A stretch of 64,000 nucleotides of DNA from Pseudomonas sp. Tri1 (lineage in GTDB: Bacteria; Pseudomonadota; Gammaproteobacteria; Pseudomonadales; Pseudomonadaceae), in NCBI RefSeq assembly GCF_017968885.1, contig NZ_CP072913.1, positions 2,340,001 to 2,404,000 on the forward strand, given 5' to 3'. A program made the position numbers and the translations under genes. Positions 12,815 to 21,765 of this stretch are shown in pieces. The notes under the pieces are model-generated. The model saw only the letters and a list, made by a program, of their open reading frames with translations. It did no database searches and was not told where the DNA came from. Within the stretch, counting starts at the first letter, position 1. The number at the start of each line of letters is the position of its first letter.

Positions 12815-13525
12815 ATGCAAGACACCGAAGCGCCGCTGCGCAAACGTACCCATAACCTGGCCCATGACTTGGTGGCGAAGCTGAGCCAGAGCATCTTGCT
12901 GGGGCAGTTGAAACCTGGGGAAAAGCTGCCATCGGAAGGTGCCATTGTGCGTGAGCATGGCGTCAGTCGGACGGTGGTGCGCGAGGCGATTTCCAAGTTG
13001 CAGGCGTCTGGACTGGTGGAGACCCGTCACGGCATCGGCACCTTTGTGCTGGAGCAAACCGGCGAGCCGGGGTTACGGCTCAATGTCGATACCGCGGCGG
13101 GGGTGCGGGGCATCCTGGAACTGCGCCTGGGCCTGGAAACCCAGGCGGCTGCGTTGGCGGCTCAGCGCCGTAGTGAGCGTCATTTGCAGCAGATGCGTCA
13201 GGCGCTGGATGACTATCAGCACTCATACAGCAATAACGACAGCTGCGTCGAAGCCGACCGGCGTTTCCATCTGCTCATCGCCGAAGCCACGGACAACACC
13301 TGTTTTGTCGAAATCATGCAGCACCTGGGCAGTGCGATGATCCCCAGGACCCGGGTGAACGTGGCCGAACGCGGCCAGGCGGACCTCGGGAAACTGGCGC
13401 AACTGGCCAATCTGGAGCATGAGGCGATCTTCAACGCCATCAAGCGCCAAGACCCGGACGCCGCCCGCGCCGCCATGTGGCTGCACCTGACCAACAGCCG
13501 CGACCGGTTTGGCGCGGGGGCCTGA
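12815..13525 (+). CDS. GntR-family (FCD) regulator, probably of glucarate genes
   Basis: 236 residues. An N-terminal winged helix (GEKLPSEGAIVREHGVSRTVVREAISKLQASGLVETRHG, residues about 35-75) is followed by an all-helical FCD ligand-binding domain whose metal-binding side chains would include the D/E of EADRRFHLLIAEAT and the later histidines. The FCD type binds sugar acids and carboxylates. Divergent placement beside gudPD and shared operator-like motifs point to control of glucarate uptake and use; effector identity is inference. Confidence 0.85.
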   Translation: MQDTEAPLRKRTHNLAHDLVAKLSQSILLGQLKPGEKLPSEGAIVREHGVSRTVVREAISKLQASGLVETRHGIGTFVLEQTGEPGLRLNVDTAAGVRGILELRLGLETQAAALAAQRRSERHLQQMRQALDDYQHSYSNNDSCVEADRRFHLLIAEATDNTCFVEIMQHLGSAMIPRTRVNVAERGQADLGKLAQLANLEHEAIFNAIKRQDPDAARAAMWLHLTNSRDRFGAGA

Positions 13526-13545
13526 GGGCTCATCGTCGCCTGACC

Positions 13546-13578
13546 TGTCGCTATCGCGAGCAGGCTCGCTCCCACAAT
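13546..13578. repeat. Single REP palindrome flanking the tandem array
   Basis: Right-arm type REP (CGCTATCGCGAGCAGG then CTCGCTCCCACA) 20 bp after the regulator stop. It is the left border of the region that expands into the tandem REPIN array. Confidence 0.75.
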
Positions 13579-13620
13579 GGATCGATGGTGTTCTCCGATT
13601 TTGTACCCAACCCAGTCCCC

Positions 13621-14640
13621 TGTGGGAGCGAGCTTGATCTGTGGTGGACGCCGCATCTGTGAACACCCCCATCCCCTGTGGGAGCGAGCTTGCTCGCGAT
13701 GGCGGCGTCACATTCAACATCGATGCAAGCTGACCCACCGCCTTCGCGAGCAAGCTCGCTCCCACACTTGATCTGTGGTGGACGCCGCATCTGTGAACAC
13801 CCCCATCCCCTGTGGGAGCGAGCTTGCTCGCGATGGCGGCGTCACATTCAACATCGATGCAAGCTGACCCACCGCCTTCGCGAGCAAGCTCGCTCCCACA
13901 CTTGATCTGTGGTGGACGCCGCATCTGTGAACACCCCCATCCCCTGTGGGAGCGAGCTTGCTCGCGATGGCGGCGTCACATTCAACATCGATGCAAGCTG
14001 ACCCACCGCCTTCGCGAGCAGGCTCGCTCCCACACTTGATCTGTGGTGGACGCCGCATCTGTGAACACCCCCATCCCCTGTGGGAGCGAGCTTGCTCGCG
14101 ATGGCGGCGTCACATTCAACATCGATGCAAGCTGACCCACCGCCTTCGCGAGCAAGCTCGCTCCCAGACTTGATCTGTGGTGGACGCCGCATCTGTGAAC
14201 ACCCCCATCCCCTGTGGGAGCGAGCTTGCTCGCGATGGCGGCGTCACATTCAACATCGATGCAAGCTGACCCACCGCCTTCGCGAGCAAGCTCGCTCCCA
14301 CACTTGATCTGTGGTGGACGCCGCATCTGTGAACACCCCCATCCCCTGTGGGAGCGAGCCTGCGCGCGATGACGGCGTTACATTCAACATCGATGCAAGC
14401 TGACCCACCGCCTTCGCGAGCAGGCTCGCTCCCACACTTGATCTGTGGTGGACGCCGCATCTGTGAACACCCCCATCCCCTGTGGGAGCGAGCCTGCTCG
14501 CGATGGCGGCGTCACATTCAACATCGATGCAAGCTGACCCACCGCCTTCGCGAGCAAGCTCGCTCCCACACGTGATCTGTGGTGGACGCCGCATCTGTGA
14601 ACACCCCCATCCCCTGTGGGAGCGAGCTTGCTCGCGATGA
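13621..14640. repeat. Tandem array of seven 134-bp REPIN units
   Basis: Units start at 13677, 13811, 13945, 14079, 14213, 14347 and 14481, each exactly 134 bp. Each holds a left REP (TGTGGGAGCGAGCTTG then CTCGCGATGGCGG), a conserved 35-bp middle (ATTCAACATCGATGCAAGC), an inverted right REP, and a conserved linker (GATCTGTGGTGGACGCCGC, CACCCCCATCCCC). A 56-bp internally deleted unit precedes them (13621-13676) and a truncated unit begins at 14615. Units differ by only a few substitutions, for example CTTG to CCTG in the palindrome loop and GAGCTT to GAGCCTGCG at 14357. The unit length is not a multiple of three, so the reading frames in it are artefacts. Confidence 0.95.
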
Positions 14641-14671
14641 GGCCGGCAGGCCATGCTCAAAACCGGCAGGC

Positions 14672-14703
14672 AAAAAAAACCGGCGCAACCCAGGTTGCGC
14701 CGG
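14672..14703 (-). terminator. Rho-independent terminator of the dhcAB-atoB operon
   Basis: On the minus strand a 9-10 bp GC-rich stem (CCGGCGCAAC / GTTGCGCCGG) is followed directly by eight Ts. It lies about 65 bp after the atoB stop and is a textbook intrinsic terminator. Confidence 0.9.
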
Positions 14704-14768
14704 TGGTGTTGCCAGTGGCTGCGCGGATATTCGTGGGTCCGCACAAGCACTGTTGAACCCTTTGCCGG

Positions 14769-15950
14769 TTAAGCTCGTTCCAGCGCCAAGGCCACGCCCT
14801 GACCGCCGCCGATGCACAGCGTTGCGAGGCCTTTCTTGGCGTCGCGCTTGATCATTTCATGCAGCAGCGACACCAATACCCGGCAACCTGAAGCACCGAT
14901 GGGGTGACCCAGGGCGATGGCGCCGCCATTGACGTTGACCTTGTCCATGTCCCATTTCAACTCCCTCGCCACGGCCAGTGACTGGGCGGCGAAGGCTTCG
15001 TTGGCTTCGATCAGGTCCAGTTGCTCCAGCGACCAACCGGCCTTGTCCAGGCAGCGGCGGGTGGCCGAGACCGGGCCAATGCCCATGATGGCCGGGTCGA
15101 CGCCAGCGTTGGCGTAGGCACTGATTTTCGCCAGTACCGGCAAGCCCAGCGCCTTGGCTTTCTCCGCGCTCATCAGCACGACCGCCGCAGCGCCGTCATT
15201 GAGCGACGAAGCATTGCCGGCGGTGACGCTGCCGTCCTTCTTGAAGGCGGGCTTGAGCTTGCCCAGGGATTCGGCGGTGGTGCCGGCCCGCGGCTGTTCA
15301 TCGGTGGCGAATGCCACGGGATCACCCTTGCGCTGCGGAATCAGGATCGGCGTGATCTCATCGGCAAACCGACCGCCTTCGATGGCGGCCACGGCTTTCT
15401 GCTGGGACGCGGCGGCAAAGGCGTCCTGCTCTTCGCGGCTGATGCCGTACTTGTCCACCAGGTTCTCGGCAGTGATGCCCATGTGGTAGTCGTTGAAGGC
15501 ATCCCACAGGCCATCGGTGATCATGCTGTCGATCATCTTCGCATGGCCCATGCGCAGGCCGGTGCGGGCGGCCGGCAATACGTACGGGGCCAGGCTCATG
15601 TTCTCCATGCCGCCGGCGATGATGACCTCGGCATCGCCACAGCGAATCGCCTGGGCGCCCAGGTGCAAGGCCTTGAGCCCCGAACCACAGACCTTGTTCA
15701 GGGTCAGTGCCGGCACCGCGTGGGGCAGGCCGGCGAGGATCGACGCCTGACGGGCCGGGTTTTGCCCGGAGCCCGCGGTCAGCACCTGGCCGAGGATCAC
15801 TTCATCGACCTGCTCGCCGGACAGGCCGGTCTGTTCCAGCAGGCGACGAATCACCGCTGCACCGAGTTCCGGTGCGGGAATGGAGGCCAGCGAACCCTGG
15901 AAACTGCCAATGGCAGTACGGGTGGCGGCGACAATCACGACTTCTTGCAT
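14769..15950 (-). CDS. atoB: Acetyl-CoA acetyltransferase
   Basis: 393-residue thiolase. The nucleophile is C88 ([10 protein letters not shown]); the C-terminal motifs are [10 protein letters not shown] with the catalytic His and CIGGGQG with the second Cys. It cleaves acetoacetyl-CoA to two acetyl-CoA. The ATG at 15950 has GAGGAGAG at 6 nt; a GTG five codons earlier is inside this site. The gene starts 11 bp after the stop of the CoA-transferase subunit B gene and completes the pathway begun by dhcAB. Confidence 0.95.
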   Translation of the reverse strand: MQEVVIVAATRTAIGSFQGSLASIPAPELGAAVIRRLLEQTGLSGEQVDEVILGQVLTAGSGQNPARQASILAGLPHAVPALTLNKVCGSGLKALHLGAQAIRCGDAEVIIAGGMENMSLAPYVLPAARTGLRMGHAKMIDSMITDGLWDAFNDYHMGITAENLVDKYGISREEQDAFAAASQQKAVAAIEGGRFADEITPILIPQRKGDPVAFATDEQPRAGTTAESLGKLKPAFKKDGSVTAGNASSLNDGAAAVVLMSAEKAKALGLPVLAKISAYANAGVDPAIMGIGPVSATRRCLDKAGWSLEQLDLIEANEAFAAQSLAVARELKWDMDKVNVNGGAIALGHPIGASGCRVLVSLLHEMIKRDAKKGLATLCIGGGQGVALALERA

Positions 15951-15961
15951 CGAATCTCTCC

Positions 15962-16627
15962 TCACTGGGCAGCGAACTGCATTTCAGGCACATGGTCCGG
16001 CACGATAAGTTTGCCGGCGGTCTTGGCGACGATTTCCTCGACGCTGACGCCCGGGGCCCGTTCTTTCAGGATGAAGGCGCCGTCCTGGATTTCCAGATAG
16101 GCCAGGTCGGTCAGTACCCGCTTGATGCAGCCGGCGCCGGTCAGCGGCAGGCTGCAACGCGGCAGCAGCTTCGACTCGCCGTCCTTGGATGCGTGGGTCA
16201 TGGTGACGATGATGTTTTCGGCACCGGCCACCAGGTCCATTGCACCGCCCATGCCCTTGACCAGCTTGCCAGGGATCATCCATGAAGCAATGTTGCCTTC
16301 GACGTCCACCTCGAACGCGCCGAGCACGGTCAGGTCGATGTGCCCGCCACGGATCATGGCAAACGATTCGGCCGAGGAGAAGATCGAGGCTCCGATGCGC
16401 GCGGTGACGGTCTGCTTGCCGGCGTTGATCATGTCGGCATCGACCTCGGCTTCGGTGGGGAACGCGCCCATGCCGAGCAGGCCGTTTTCCGACTGCAGCA
16501 TGACTTCCATGCCTTCGGGGATGTAGTTGGCGACCAGGGTCGGAATGCCGATGCCCAGGTTCACGTAGTAGCCGTCCTGCATTTCGCGGGCGACGCGTTG
16601 AGCCATTTGTTCGCGGGAAAGTGCCAT
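15962..16627 (-). CDS. dhcB: 3-oxoacid/dehydrocarnitine CoA-transferase subunit B
   Basis: 221 residues, beta subunit of a family I CoA-transferase. The catalytic glutamate is E47 in the SENGLLG motif; GIGIPTLV and GAFEVD segments are typical. By gene order (LysR, A, B, atoB) it corresponds to P. aeruginosa DhcB of carnitine catabolism, but the same fold also serves acetoacetate (AtoDA) and succinyl-CoA:3-ketoacid transferases, so substrate is not certain. It follows subunit A by 35 bp. Confidence 0.88.
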   Translation of the reverse strand: MALSREQMAQRVAREMQDGYYVNLGIGIPTLVANYIPEGMEVMLQSENGLLGMGAFPTEAEVDADMINAGKQTVTARIGASIFSSAESFAMIRGGHIDLTVLGAFEVDVEGNIASWMIPGKLVKGMGGAMDLVAGAENIIVTMTHASKDGESKLLPRCSLPLTGAGCIKRVLTDLAYLEIQDGAFILKERAPGVSVEEIVAKTAGKLIVPDHVPEMQFAAQ

Positions 16628-16662
16628 GTTGTTATTCCTTCATTCGGGCCGGAGGCAGGGGA

Positions 16663-17361
16663 TCACTTACGCACGGTGCGCTGTTCGATGCGCTTCTCGA
16701 ACGTGCCGCAAATGACCCGGTCGACGTAGATGCCAGGGGTGTGGATCTGTGTCGGGTCCAGCTCGCCGGGTTCGACGATTTCTTCGACTTCCACCACGGT
16801 GATCTTGCCGGCCGTGGCGGCCAGCGGGTTGAAGTTCTGGGCGGTGTGGCGATAGATCACGTTGCCGAAATGGTCGGCTTTCCAGCCTTTGACGATGGCG
16901 AAATCGCCGGTGATGGATTCTTCCATCAGGTACTGGCGGCCATGGAATTCACGCACTTCCTTGCCTTCGGCCACTGGCGTGCCGACGCCGGTGGCGGTGA
17001 AGAAGGCCGGGATGCCGGCGCCACCGGCGCGCATTTTTTCGGCGAGGGTGCCTTGGGGGGTGAGTACGACTTCGATTTCGCCACTTAGCAGTTGCTTCTC
17101 GAAGAGGGCGTTTTCGCCCACGTAGGAGGCCACCACCTTGCGGATCTGCCGGTCTTCGAGCAGCACGCCGAGGCCGAAACCGTCGACGCCGCAGTTGTTG
17201 GAGACCACGGTGAGATCGCGAATACCCTTGCGCTTGATCTCGGCGATCAGGTTTTCCGGAATGCCGCAGAGGCCGAAACCACCGGCGATGACGGTCATGC
17301 CGTCCTTCAAGCCTTCCAGCGCTTCTTCATAAGAACTCACGCGTTTGTCGAAACCTGCCAT
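16663..17361 (-). CDS. dhcA: 3-oxoacid/dehydrocarnitine CoA-transferase subunit A
   Basis: 232-residue alpha subunit with the glycine-rich CoA-binding motif [19 protein letters not shown] near the N-terminus and [14 protein letters not shown] at 17361 has AGAGG 6 nt upstream; an in-frame GTG at 17367 is too close to that site. It is the first gene of the minus-strand operon dhcA-dhcB-atoB and is divergent from the LysR regulator across 142 bp. Confidence 0.88.
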   Translation of the reverse strand: MAGFDKRVSSYEEALEGLKDGMTVIAGGFGLCGIPENLIAEIKRKGIRDLTVVSNNCGVDGFGLGVLLEDRQIRKVVASYVGENALFEKQLLSGEIEVVLTPQGTLAEKMRAGGAGIPAFFTATGVGTPVAEGKEVREFHGRQYLMEESITGDFAIVKGWKADHFGNVIYRHTAQNFNPLAATAGKITVVEVEEIVEPGELDPTQIHTPGIYVDRVICGTFEKRIEQRTVRK

Positions 17362-17503
17362 AGACACCTCTTTTATTCTTGATGGGGTCGCAATGAGATG
17401 CAGTGTTGCGCCAACTCATATATTTGTTAAGTTGATTTTTAGATTGGATTGATTGATAAAACTCAATAGTTATCCCTTCGACGCAACCGGACACAGAACG
17501 CCC

Positions 17504-18394
17504 ATGACCCTTAAGCAAGTACGCGCCTTCCTCGCCGTGGCCCAGAGCCTGAGCTTCGCCGTGGCTTGCGAGCGATTGCACCTGTCCCAGTCGGCCCTGA
17601 GCCTGACCATCAAGGCTTTGGAAGAAGGCCTGGGTGGACGCTTGTTCAGTCGCAATACCCGCAACGTTGCGCTGACACCTGAAGGTGAGTCCTTGTTGCC
17701 ACTGGCCCGGCGGTTGGTTGCCGACTGGGACAACGCCGAGGATGAAATGCGCCAGCGCTTCACTTTGCAGCGCGGGCGTGTGACGTTGGCGGCGATGCCG
17801 TCATTTGCCGGCAACCTGCTGCCGCCGATCCTCAAGACCTTCCGCGCCCGCTATCCGAATGTCAACGTCACGGTCAACGACGTGATCAACGAACAGGTGC
17901 TGGAAATGGTGCGTGACCGACATGTCGAATTGGGTGTGGCATTCGAGCCGATGCAGGGTTCGTCCCTGACCTTCACCCCTTTGTATCTGGATCGCTTTGT
18001 TGCGGTGGTGCCGCTGGATTCACCGCTGGCCCAGTTGCGTGACATCCACTGGCAGACCTTGCTGGAACAGCCGTTTATTACCTTGCAACGGCCATCCACC
18101 GTGCGTGTGATGCTTGAAGAGCATTTGCAGGCCCGGGGCATGAAGCTGCCCGTGGAGTTCGAGAGCCATCAGCTGGCGACCGTCGGACGGATGGTCGCCA
18201 GCGGCTTGGGGGTGAGTGCAGTGCCAGCCCTGTGTGTGGGGCAGATGCATGAATTGGGCGCCCGTTGCATCACCCTGAGCGATCCGGTGATCGAACGGGC
18301 CATCGGTGTACTGACCAAGCCGGGGCATGAACTGTCGGCGGCGGCGCAGGCGTTGTTCGATACGCTCAAGGAGCAGGACTTGGCCGCGCGTTAA
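17504..18394 (+). CDS. dhcR: LysR-type regulator, DhcR-like
   Basis: 296 residues. The N-terminal HTH (MTLKQVRAFLAVAQSLSFAVACERLHLSQSALSLTIKALEEGLGGRLF) is followed by a periplasmic-binding-like effector domain. Divergent orientation to dhcAB-atoB and the same arrangement in P. aeruginosa suggest activation of that operon by dehydrocarnitine or a related acyl compound. The AT-rich divergent region 17395-17470 probably holds both promoters, but no clear T-N11-A box was identified. The ribosome binding site is weak. Confidence 0.82.
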   Translation: MTLKQVRAFLAVAQSLSFAVACERLHLSQSALSLTIKALEEGLGGRLFSRNTRNVALTPEGESLLPLARRLVADWDNAEDEMRQRFTLQRGRVTLAAMPSFAGNLLPPILKTFRARYPNVNVTVNDVINEQVLEMVRDRHVELGVAFEPMQGSSLTFTPLYLDRFVAVVPLDSPLAQLRDIHWQTLLEQPFITLQRPSTVRVMLEEHLQARGMKLPVEFESHQLATVGRMVASGLGVSAVPALCVGQMHELGARCITLSDPVIERAIGVLTKPGHELSAAAQALFDTLKEQDLAAR

Positions 18395-18405
18395 CCACCA
18401 ATCCC

Positions 18406-18498
18406 CCTGCGGAAGCGGGCTTGCTCGCGATAGCGTCGGATCAGCAGCGTTGATATTGACTGACACACCGCCATCGCGAGCAAGCTCGCTCCCACAGG
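18406..18498. repeat. REPIN between dhcR and sirtuin gene
   Basis: Inverted REP pair. The left arm is degenerate (CCTGCGGAAGCGGGCTTG), the right arm matches the consensus (ATCGCGAGCAAGCTCG, CTCCCACAGG). It lies between convergent genes. Confidence 0.8.
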
Positions 18499-18514
18499 GA
18501 GGTGAGTGGTGTGA

Positions 18515-19354
18515 CTAGAACGGGCGCTGTGTCAGCAATGGCAACAGCTGTTCACAAGGCGCTTCGAGCTTCAAATCCAGTAACTCATCAGCCCGGGTCT
18601 TGCCCCGGTTGATCGCCAGCAGCGGCTTGCCCTGGTCCTTGATCGCCCGGCACAAGCGAAACGCCGACCAGGCCATCAGCGACGAGCCCACCACCAGCAG
18701 GCCGTCCGCTTCCTCGACGACCCGGGTGGCGCGCGCGGCGGTGGCGGCGGCGACGTTTTCGCCGAAAAAAACCACGTCGGGCTTCAGCCGCTCATTGTTG
18801 CAATGAGGGCATCGAGGCACCTGGAAGCGCGCCTCGAACGCCGGGTCCAACAGGGTGTCGCCGTCGGGCGCCTGCACTGCATCGACTCCGGCCAGGTAGG
18901 GATTCTGCGCTTCCATCAATAACTGGATCTGCTGCCGTTCGCTGCGCTGCTCACAATCCAGGCAGAGCACGCGGTGCAGGCTGCCATGGAGTTCGATCAC
19001 GTCCTGGCTGCCGGCCTGGTCGTGCAATGTGTCGACGTTCTGGGTGATCAGGCCGCTGATGCGCTGTTCGGCCTGCAGCGTCGCCAAGGCCTCGTGGGCT
19101 GCATTCGGCCGCGCCTGTCGCACCCGTGGCCAGCCCAGCATGGCCCGCGCCCAATAGCGTCGCCGCGCCTCGGGTTTGGCGAGGAACTCCTGGTACATCA
19201 TGGGTTGTCGACCGCGGCGCACACCGTCGCTGTCGCGGTAGTCGGGGATGCCCGATGGCGTGCTGATGCCGGCACCGGTGAGGACCAGGAAATGGCGCCC
19301 GGCCATGTATTCCACCAACTGATCGATCGGTTCACGGTGAAGATCGTCGGGCAT
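18515..19354 (-). CDS. NAD-dependent protein deacylase (sirtuin)
   Basis: 279-residue Sir2 protein. NAD-binding motifs GAGISTPSGIPDYRD (residues 28-41) and TQNVDTLH (104-111) are present, the catalytic base is H123 (ELHGSLH), and four zinc cysteines appear as C131/C134 and C182/C185. The sequence resembles class II (SIRT4-like) sirtuins more than the CobB class, since the Y/R desuccinylase motif is not apparent. It would remove acyl groups from lysines using NAD. Monocistronic, with GGAG 8 nt before the ATG. Confidence 0.9.
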   Translation of the reverse strand: MPDDLHREPIDQLVEYMAGRHFLVLTGAGISTPSGIPDYRDSDGVRRGRQPMMYQEFLAKPEARRRYWARAMLGWPRVRQARPNAAHEALATLQAEQRISGLITQNVDTLHDQAGSQDVIELHGSLHRVLCLDCEQRSERQQIQLLMEAQNPYLAGVDAVQAPDGDTLLDPAFEARFQVPRCPHCNNERLKPDVVFFGENVAAATAARATRVVEEADGLLVVGSSLMAWSAFRLCRAIKDQGKPLLAINRGKTRADELLDLKLEAPCEQLLPLLTQRPF

Positions 19355-19548
19355 GTGGGTGTCTCCGCTGGCCTGGAACCGTTGAGATTAGCACTGCGGT
19401 TGTGCAGGGAAAACGCGCTAACGCCTTTCGTCGCCCTGCGCGGTGGTTTCTTCAAACTTTCCCCGCTCCGGCGACATCCACTTCTATGTGCGGTACTTCA
19501 TAACCGTCGCGCTGCGATGCAGTGGCGACCACGGCTAAGGAGAAGGGA

Positions 19549-20058
19549 ATGGCAACGCCAAAAGAGAACCTGCTGGACTGGCTCAACGATGCCCATGCCA
19601 TGGAGCAGCAAGCGGAAAAAATGCTCAAGGCCCAGGCTGAACGTCTGGAGCATTATCCAGCGCTCAAGGCGCGGATCGAGGAGCACTTGCAGGAAACCCT
19701 CGGCCAGCAAAAGTTGGTGGAACAATGCATACAGCGTCTGGGTGGGAGTACCTCGACGCTCAAAGACCTGGCCGCCAAGCTCATGGCCTTCGGCCAGGCG
19801 GTCGGCGGCATGACGATGAGCGATGAAGTGGTCAAGGGCGCCATGAGTGGCTATGTGTTCGAGAATCTGGAAATCGCCTCCTACACCGTGCTGATCGAGG
19901 CAGCGAAAGTAGCCGGCGATGTGGAGACACAACGAGCCTGCGAACAGATCCTGCCGCAGGAAATCGCCATGGCCGAGTGGTTGCGCGAGCACCTGCCGCA
20001 GATCACCCAAGCGTTCCTCGAACGTTCGGCCAGTCCGCATACCGAGGCTAAGCGCTGA
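19549..20058 (+). CDS. DUF892 (YciE-type) ferritin-like protein
   Basis: 169 residues, mostly helical (NLLDWLNDAHAMEQQAEKMLKAQAERLEHYPAL...). The E/H positions fit a four-helix ferritin-like bundle of the DUF892/YciE family; members appear in stress-induced gene sets. ATG at 19549 is preceded by AAGGAGAAGG. It opens a same-strand series of small stress-type genes ending with a manganese catalase and ZIP transporter, which hints at metal and oxidative stress roles. Confidence 0.85.
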   Translation: MATPKENLLDWLNDAHAMEQQAEKMLKAQAERLEHYPALKARIEEHLQETLGQQKLVEQCIQRLGGSTSTLKDLAAKLMAFGQAVGGMTMSDEVVKGAMSGYVFENLEIASYTVLIEAAKVAGDVETQRACEQILPQEIAMAEWLREHLPQITQAFLERSASPHTEAKR

Positions 20059-20122
20059 GTGTGAAAGAGCGTTCGCACGCTTGTTTGCGGACGCTTGTGG
20101 CGCTGCCGAAAAAAGGAGAAGT

Positions 20123-20395
20123 ATGAAGCGAACCACCGGTGAAGTACGAGCCATCAATCGACAGAGTTCGATGGTGGGCGTGTATGTGGACCAAGAGGAT
20201 GGGCATACCGTGCTTGAGCTGAGTTCGGCCAATGACATCGATATTGGCGACGTCATCGCGTGGGACAGCGGCACCGCCTTGGGCACCCAGTCCTATCGCA
20301 ACTTGACCAAGGGCTGGACCGCTGACGTGTATGTAGCGAACCACGGCGTGGCGGCGGCAAATCTGGAGGTTCAGTTGCTGGCGGGGTCTTCTTGA
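20123..20395 (+). CDS. Conserved small hypothetical protein
   Basis: 90 residues (MKRTTGEVRAINRQSSMVGVYVDQEDGHTVLEL...), probably all-beta, with an alternation of polar and hydrophobic residues and no membrane segment or cysteine. AAAGGAG lies 7 nt before the ATG. The sequence could form a small OB/SH3-like barrel, but I recognise no family. It lies 64 bp after the DUF892 gene and 30 bp before the metallothionein gene, so co-transcription is likely. Confidence 0.7.
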   Translation: MKRTTGEVRAINRQSSMVGVYVDQEDGHTVLELSSANDIDIGDVIAWDSGTALGTQSYRNLTKGWTADVYVANHGVAAANLEVQLLAGSS

Positions 20396-20425
20396 ACGCA
20401 CCGTCGATCCATTCAGGAGAAGGAC

Positions 20426-20674
20426 ATGAGCGAATTGAAGTGTGGCTGTCCCGAGTGTCATTGTGATGTAGATCCACAGCAGGTCTTCAATCACGACGGC
20501 GAGGCTTACTGCAGCCAGGCGTGTGCCGAGCAGCACCCCAACGGTGAGCCCTGTCCGGCACCAGGCTGCCATTGCGAGCGCAGTGGCAAAGTTGGTGAGC
20601 GCGATATCACCAACAGTCAACTGGATGATGCACTGGAGGAAACCTTTCCGGCGAGTGATCCGATTTCTCCTTGA
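20426..20674 (+). CDS. Bacterial metallothionein with acidic C-terminal tail
   Basis: 82 residues with nine cysteines (6, 8, 11, 13, 29, 33, 43, 48, 50) in the SmtA/BmtA pattern: KCGCPECHC at the N-terminus, YCSQACA in the middle and CPAPGCHC near residue 50, plus histidines 12, 37 and 49. The core would hold a Zn4 or Cd4 cluster. Residues 51-82 form an extra tail containing LDDALEETFPASDP, a motif found alone in other Pseudomonas small proteins. AGGAGAAGG precedes the ATG. Likely role: zinc and cadmium buffering. Confidence 0.92.
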   Translation: MSELKCGCPECHCDVDPQQVFNHDGEAYCSQACAEQHPNGEPCPAPGCHCERSGKVGERDITNSQLDDALEETFPASDPISP

Positions 20675-21127
20675 GCATTGCGGCATTTTCTCTATCCGGG
20701 TCTCGGCGACAGGGCATCCGGACACCGCAAGCCGGTCAGTGTGGTGGTGCAGGACAACACCGGCAGCCCGCGCGTTTTGGCTTCCTGGGACGGCGCGGGG
20801 CCAGGGTGACGAGACCGGTGCAATAGGGTGCTGGCGGCGCCCGGCCTTTGGCGGACAGCGTGGAAAGACACGCACTGTTTTATTCGATTGCTTGCGCGCG
20901 CGTTATCGCAAGCGAAGCGGGACCGATAAATACGGAGTTTAAAATAATTTATTGCGTGCCAGTTACTGGATAGGCCGTGGTAATGGACGCGTGTTATTTA
21001 AAGTGTCTGAAAAAGTTTGACCGTTCGTCGCGCTTTGGCGGTTTTCGTTAAAACCTTATCCGCTGCAGCTTCTCCCAATAAGACGAACCAGCGAGGTTCG
21101 TTAATTTTAACTAACGAGGTGAATGAA
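20675..21127. other. 453-bp intergenic region with a hairpin
   Basis: No convincing gene. A 7-bp inverted repeat (GCTTGCG at 20890-20896, CGCAAGC at 20907-20913) sits 240 bp after the metallothionein stop. The second half (20930-21060) is AT-richer and probably contains the promoter of the KGG gene. A short open frame around 20700-20810 reads HRKPVSVVVQDNTGSPRV and could be a gene remnant, but it has no start and I cannot assign it. Confidence 0.5.
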
Positions 21128-21505
21128 ATGGCTAACACAGGAAATAACAATCCTGGCAATTTCGCTAACGATCGTGAGAAGGCATCGGAAGCCGGAAAAA
21201 AAGGCGGCCAAGCGTCGGGTGGTAACTTCGCCAATAATCCAGAACGTGCATCCGAGGCCGGCCGTAAGGGTGGGCAAGCATCGGGCGGTAATTTCGCCAA
21301 TGACCCCGGGCGTGCCGCAGAGGCTGGCCGCAAAGGCGGGCAAGCTTCGGGGGGCAATTTTGCCAAGGATCCGGAGCGCGCCTCCGAAGCCGGTCGCAAA
21401 GGGGGGCAAGCGTCCGGTGGCAACGTTGCCAACGACCGTGAGCAAGCTTCTGAGGCCACTCGCAAAGGCAGTGGAAACAGTCAGGGTGGCGGACGTAATT
21501 CATAA
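21128..21505 (+). CDS. KGG-repeat stress protein
   Basis: 125 residues made of five near-identical 22-residue units of the form GNFANDPERASEAGRKGGQA, each with the KGG motif (PF10685-type, as in YciG and fungal con-10). The protein is hydrophilic, glycine-rich and probably disordered. The gene repeats in 66-bp steps. AGGTGA precedes the ATG at 21128. Relatives are associated with stationary phase, desiccation or general stress; direct function is unknown. Preceded by a long AT-rich leader and followed by a hairpin. Confidence 0.9.
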   Translation: MANTGNNNPGNFANDREKASEAGKKGGQASGGNFANNPERASEAGRKGGQASGGNFANDPGRAAEAGRKGGQASGGNFAKDPERASEAGRKGGQASGGNVANDREQASEATRKGSGNSQGGGRNS

Positions 21506-21515
21506 TGTCCGGCTC

Positions 21516-21548
21516 GGCAGGCCCTGTGCCATTCGCATGGGGCCTGCC
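21516..21548 (+). terminator. Hairpin after KGG gene
   Basis: Perfect 9-bp arms (GGCAGGCCC at 21516-21524, GGGCCTGCC at 21540-21548) 10 bp after the stop. No T-run directly follows. Confidence 0.5.
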
Positions 21549-21765
21549 CCGACCTGATATAAATTACTTAATGCGCCACTCTTGTTTTTACGCTCAATAG
21601 TTTGCTTAGTTGTTAAATCGCACAGTGGTCAGTGTTTGATGAGGATTGCCGTGCCGCTCGTCTGTTGTATAGAAGATAGATTTTAATCCTTTAGCTTTTT
21701 CAGAAGTTATGGGCCTGCCGTCGGCAGTGTCCCCATTGGCTTGTGTCCTGATCGAGAGGTTTAAT

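Noticed and set aside
13621..14640. Repeated 75- and 114-codon open frames in the tandem array, and resemblance to a CRISPR array
   Set aside because: The unit is a 134-bp REPIN repeated without unique spacers; frames shift between copies because 134 is not a multiple of three and there are no cas genes.
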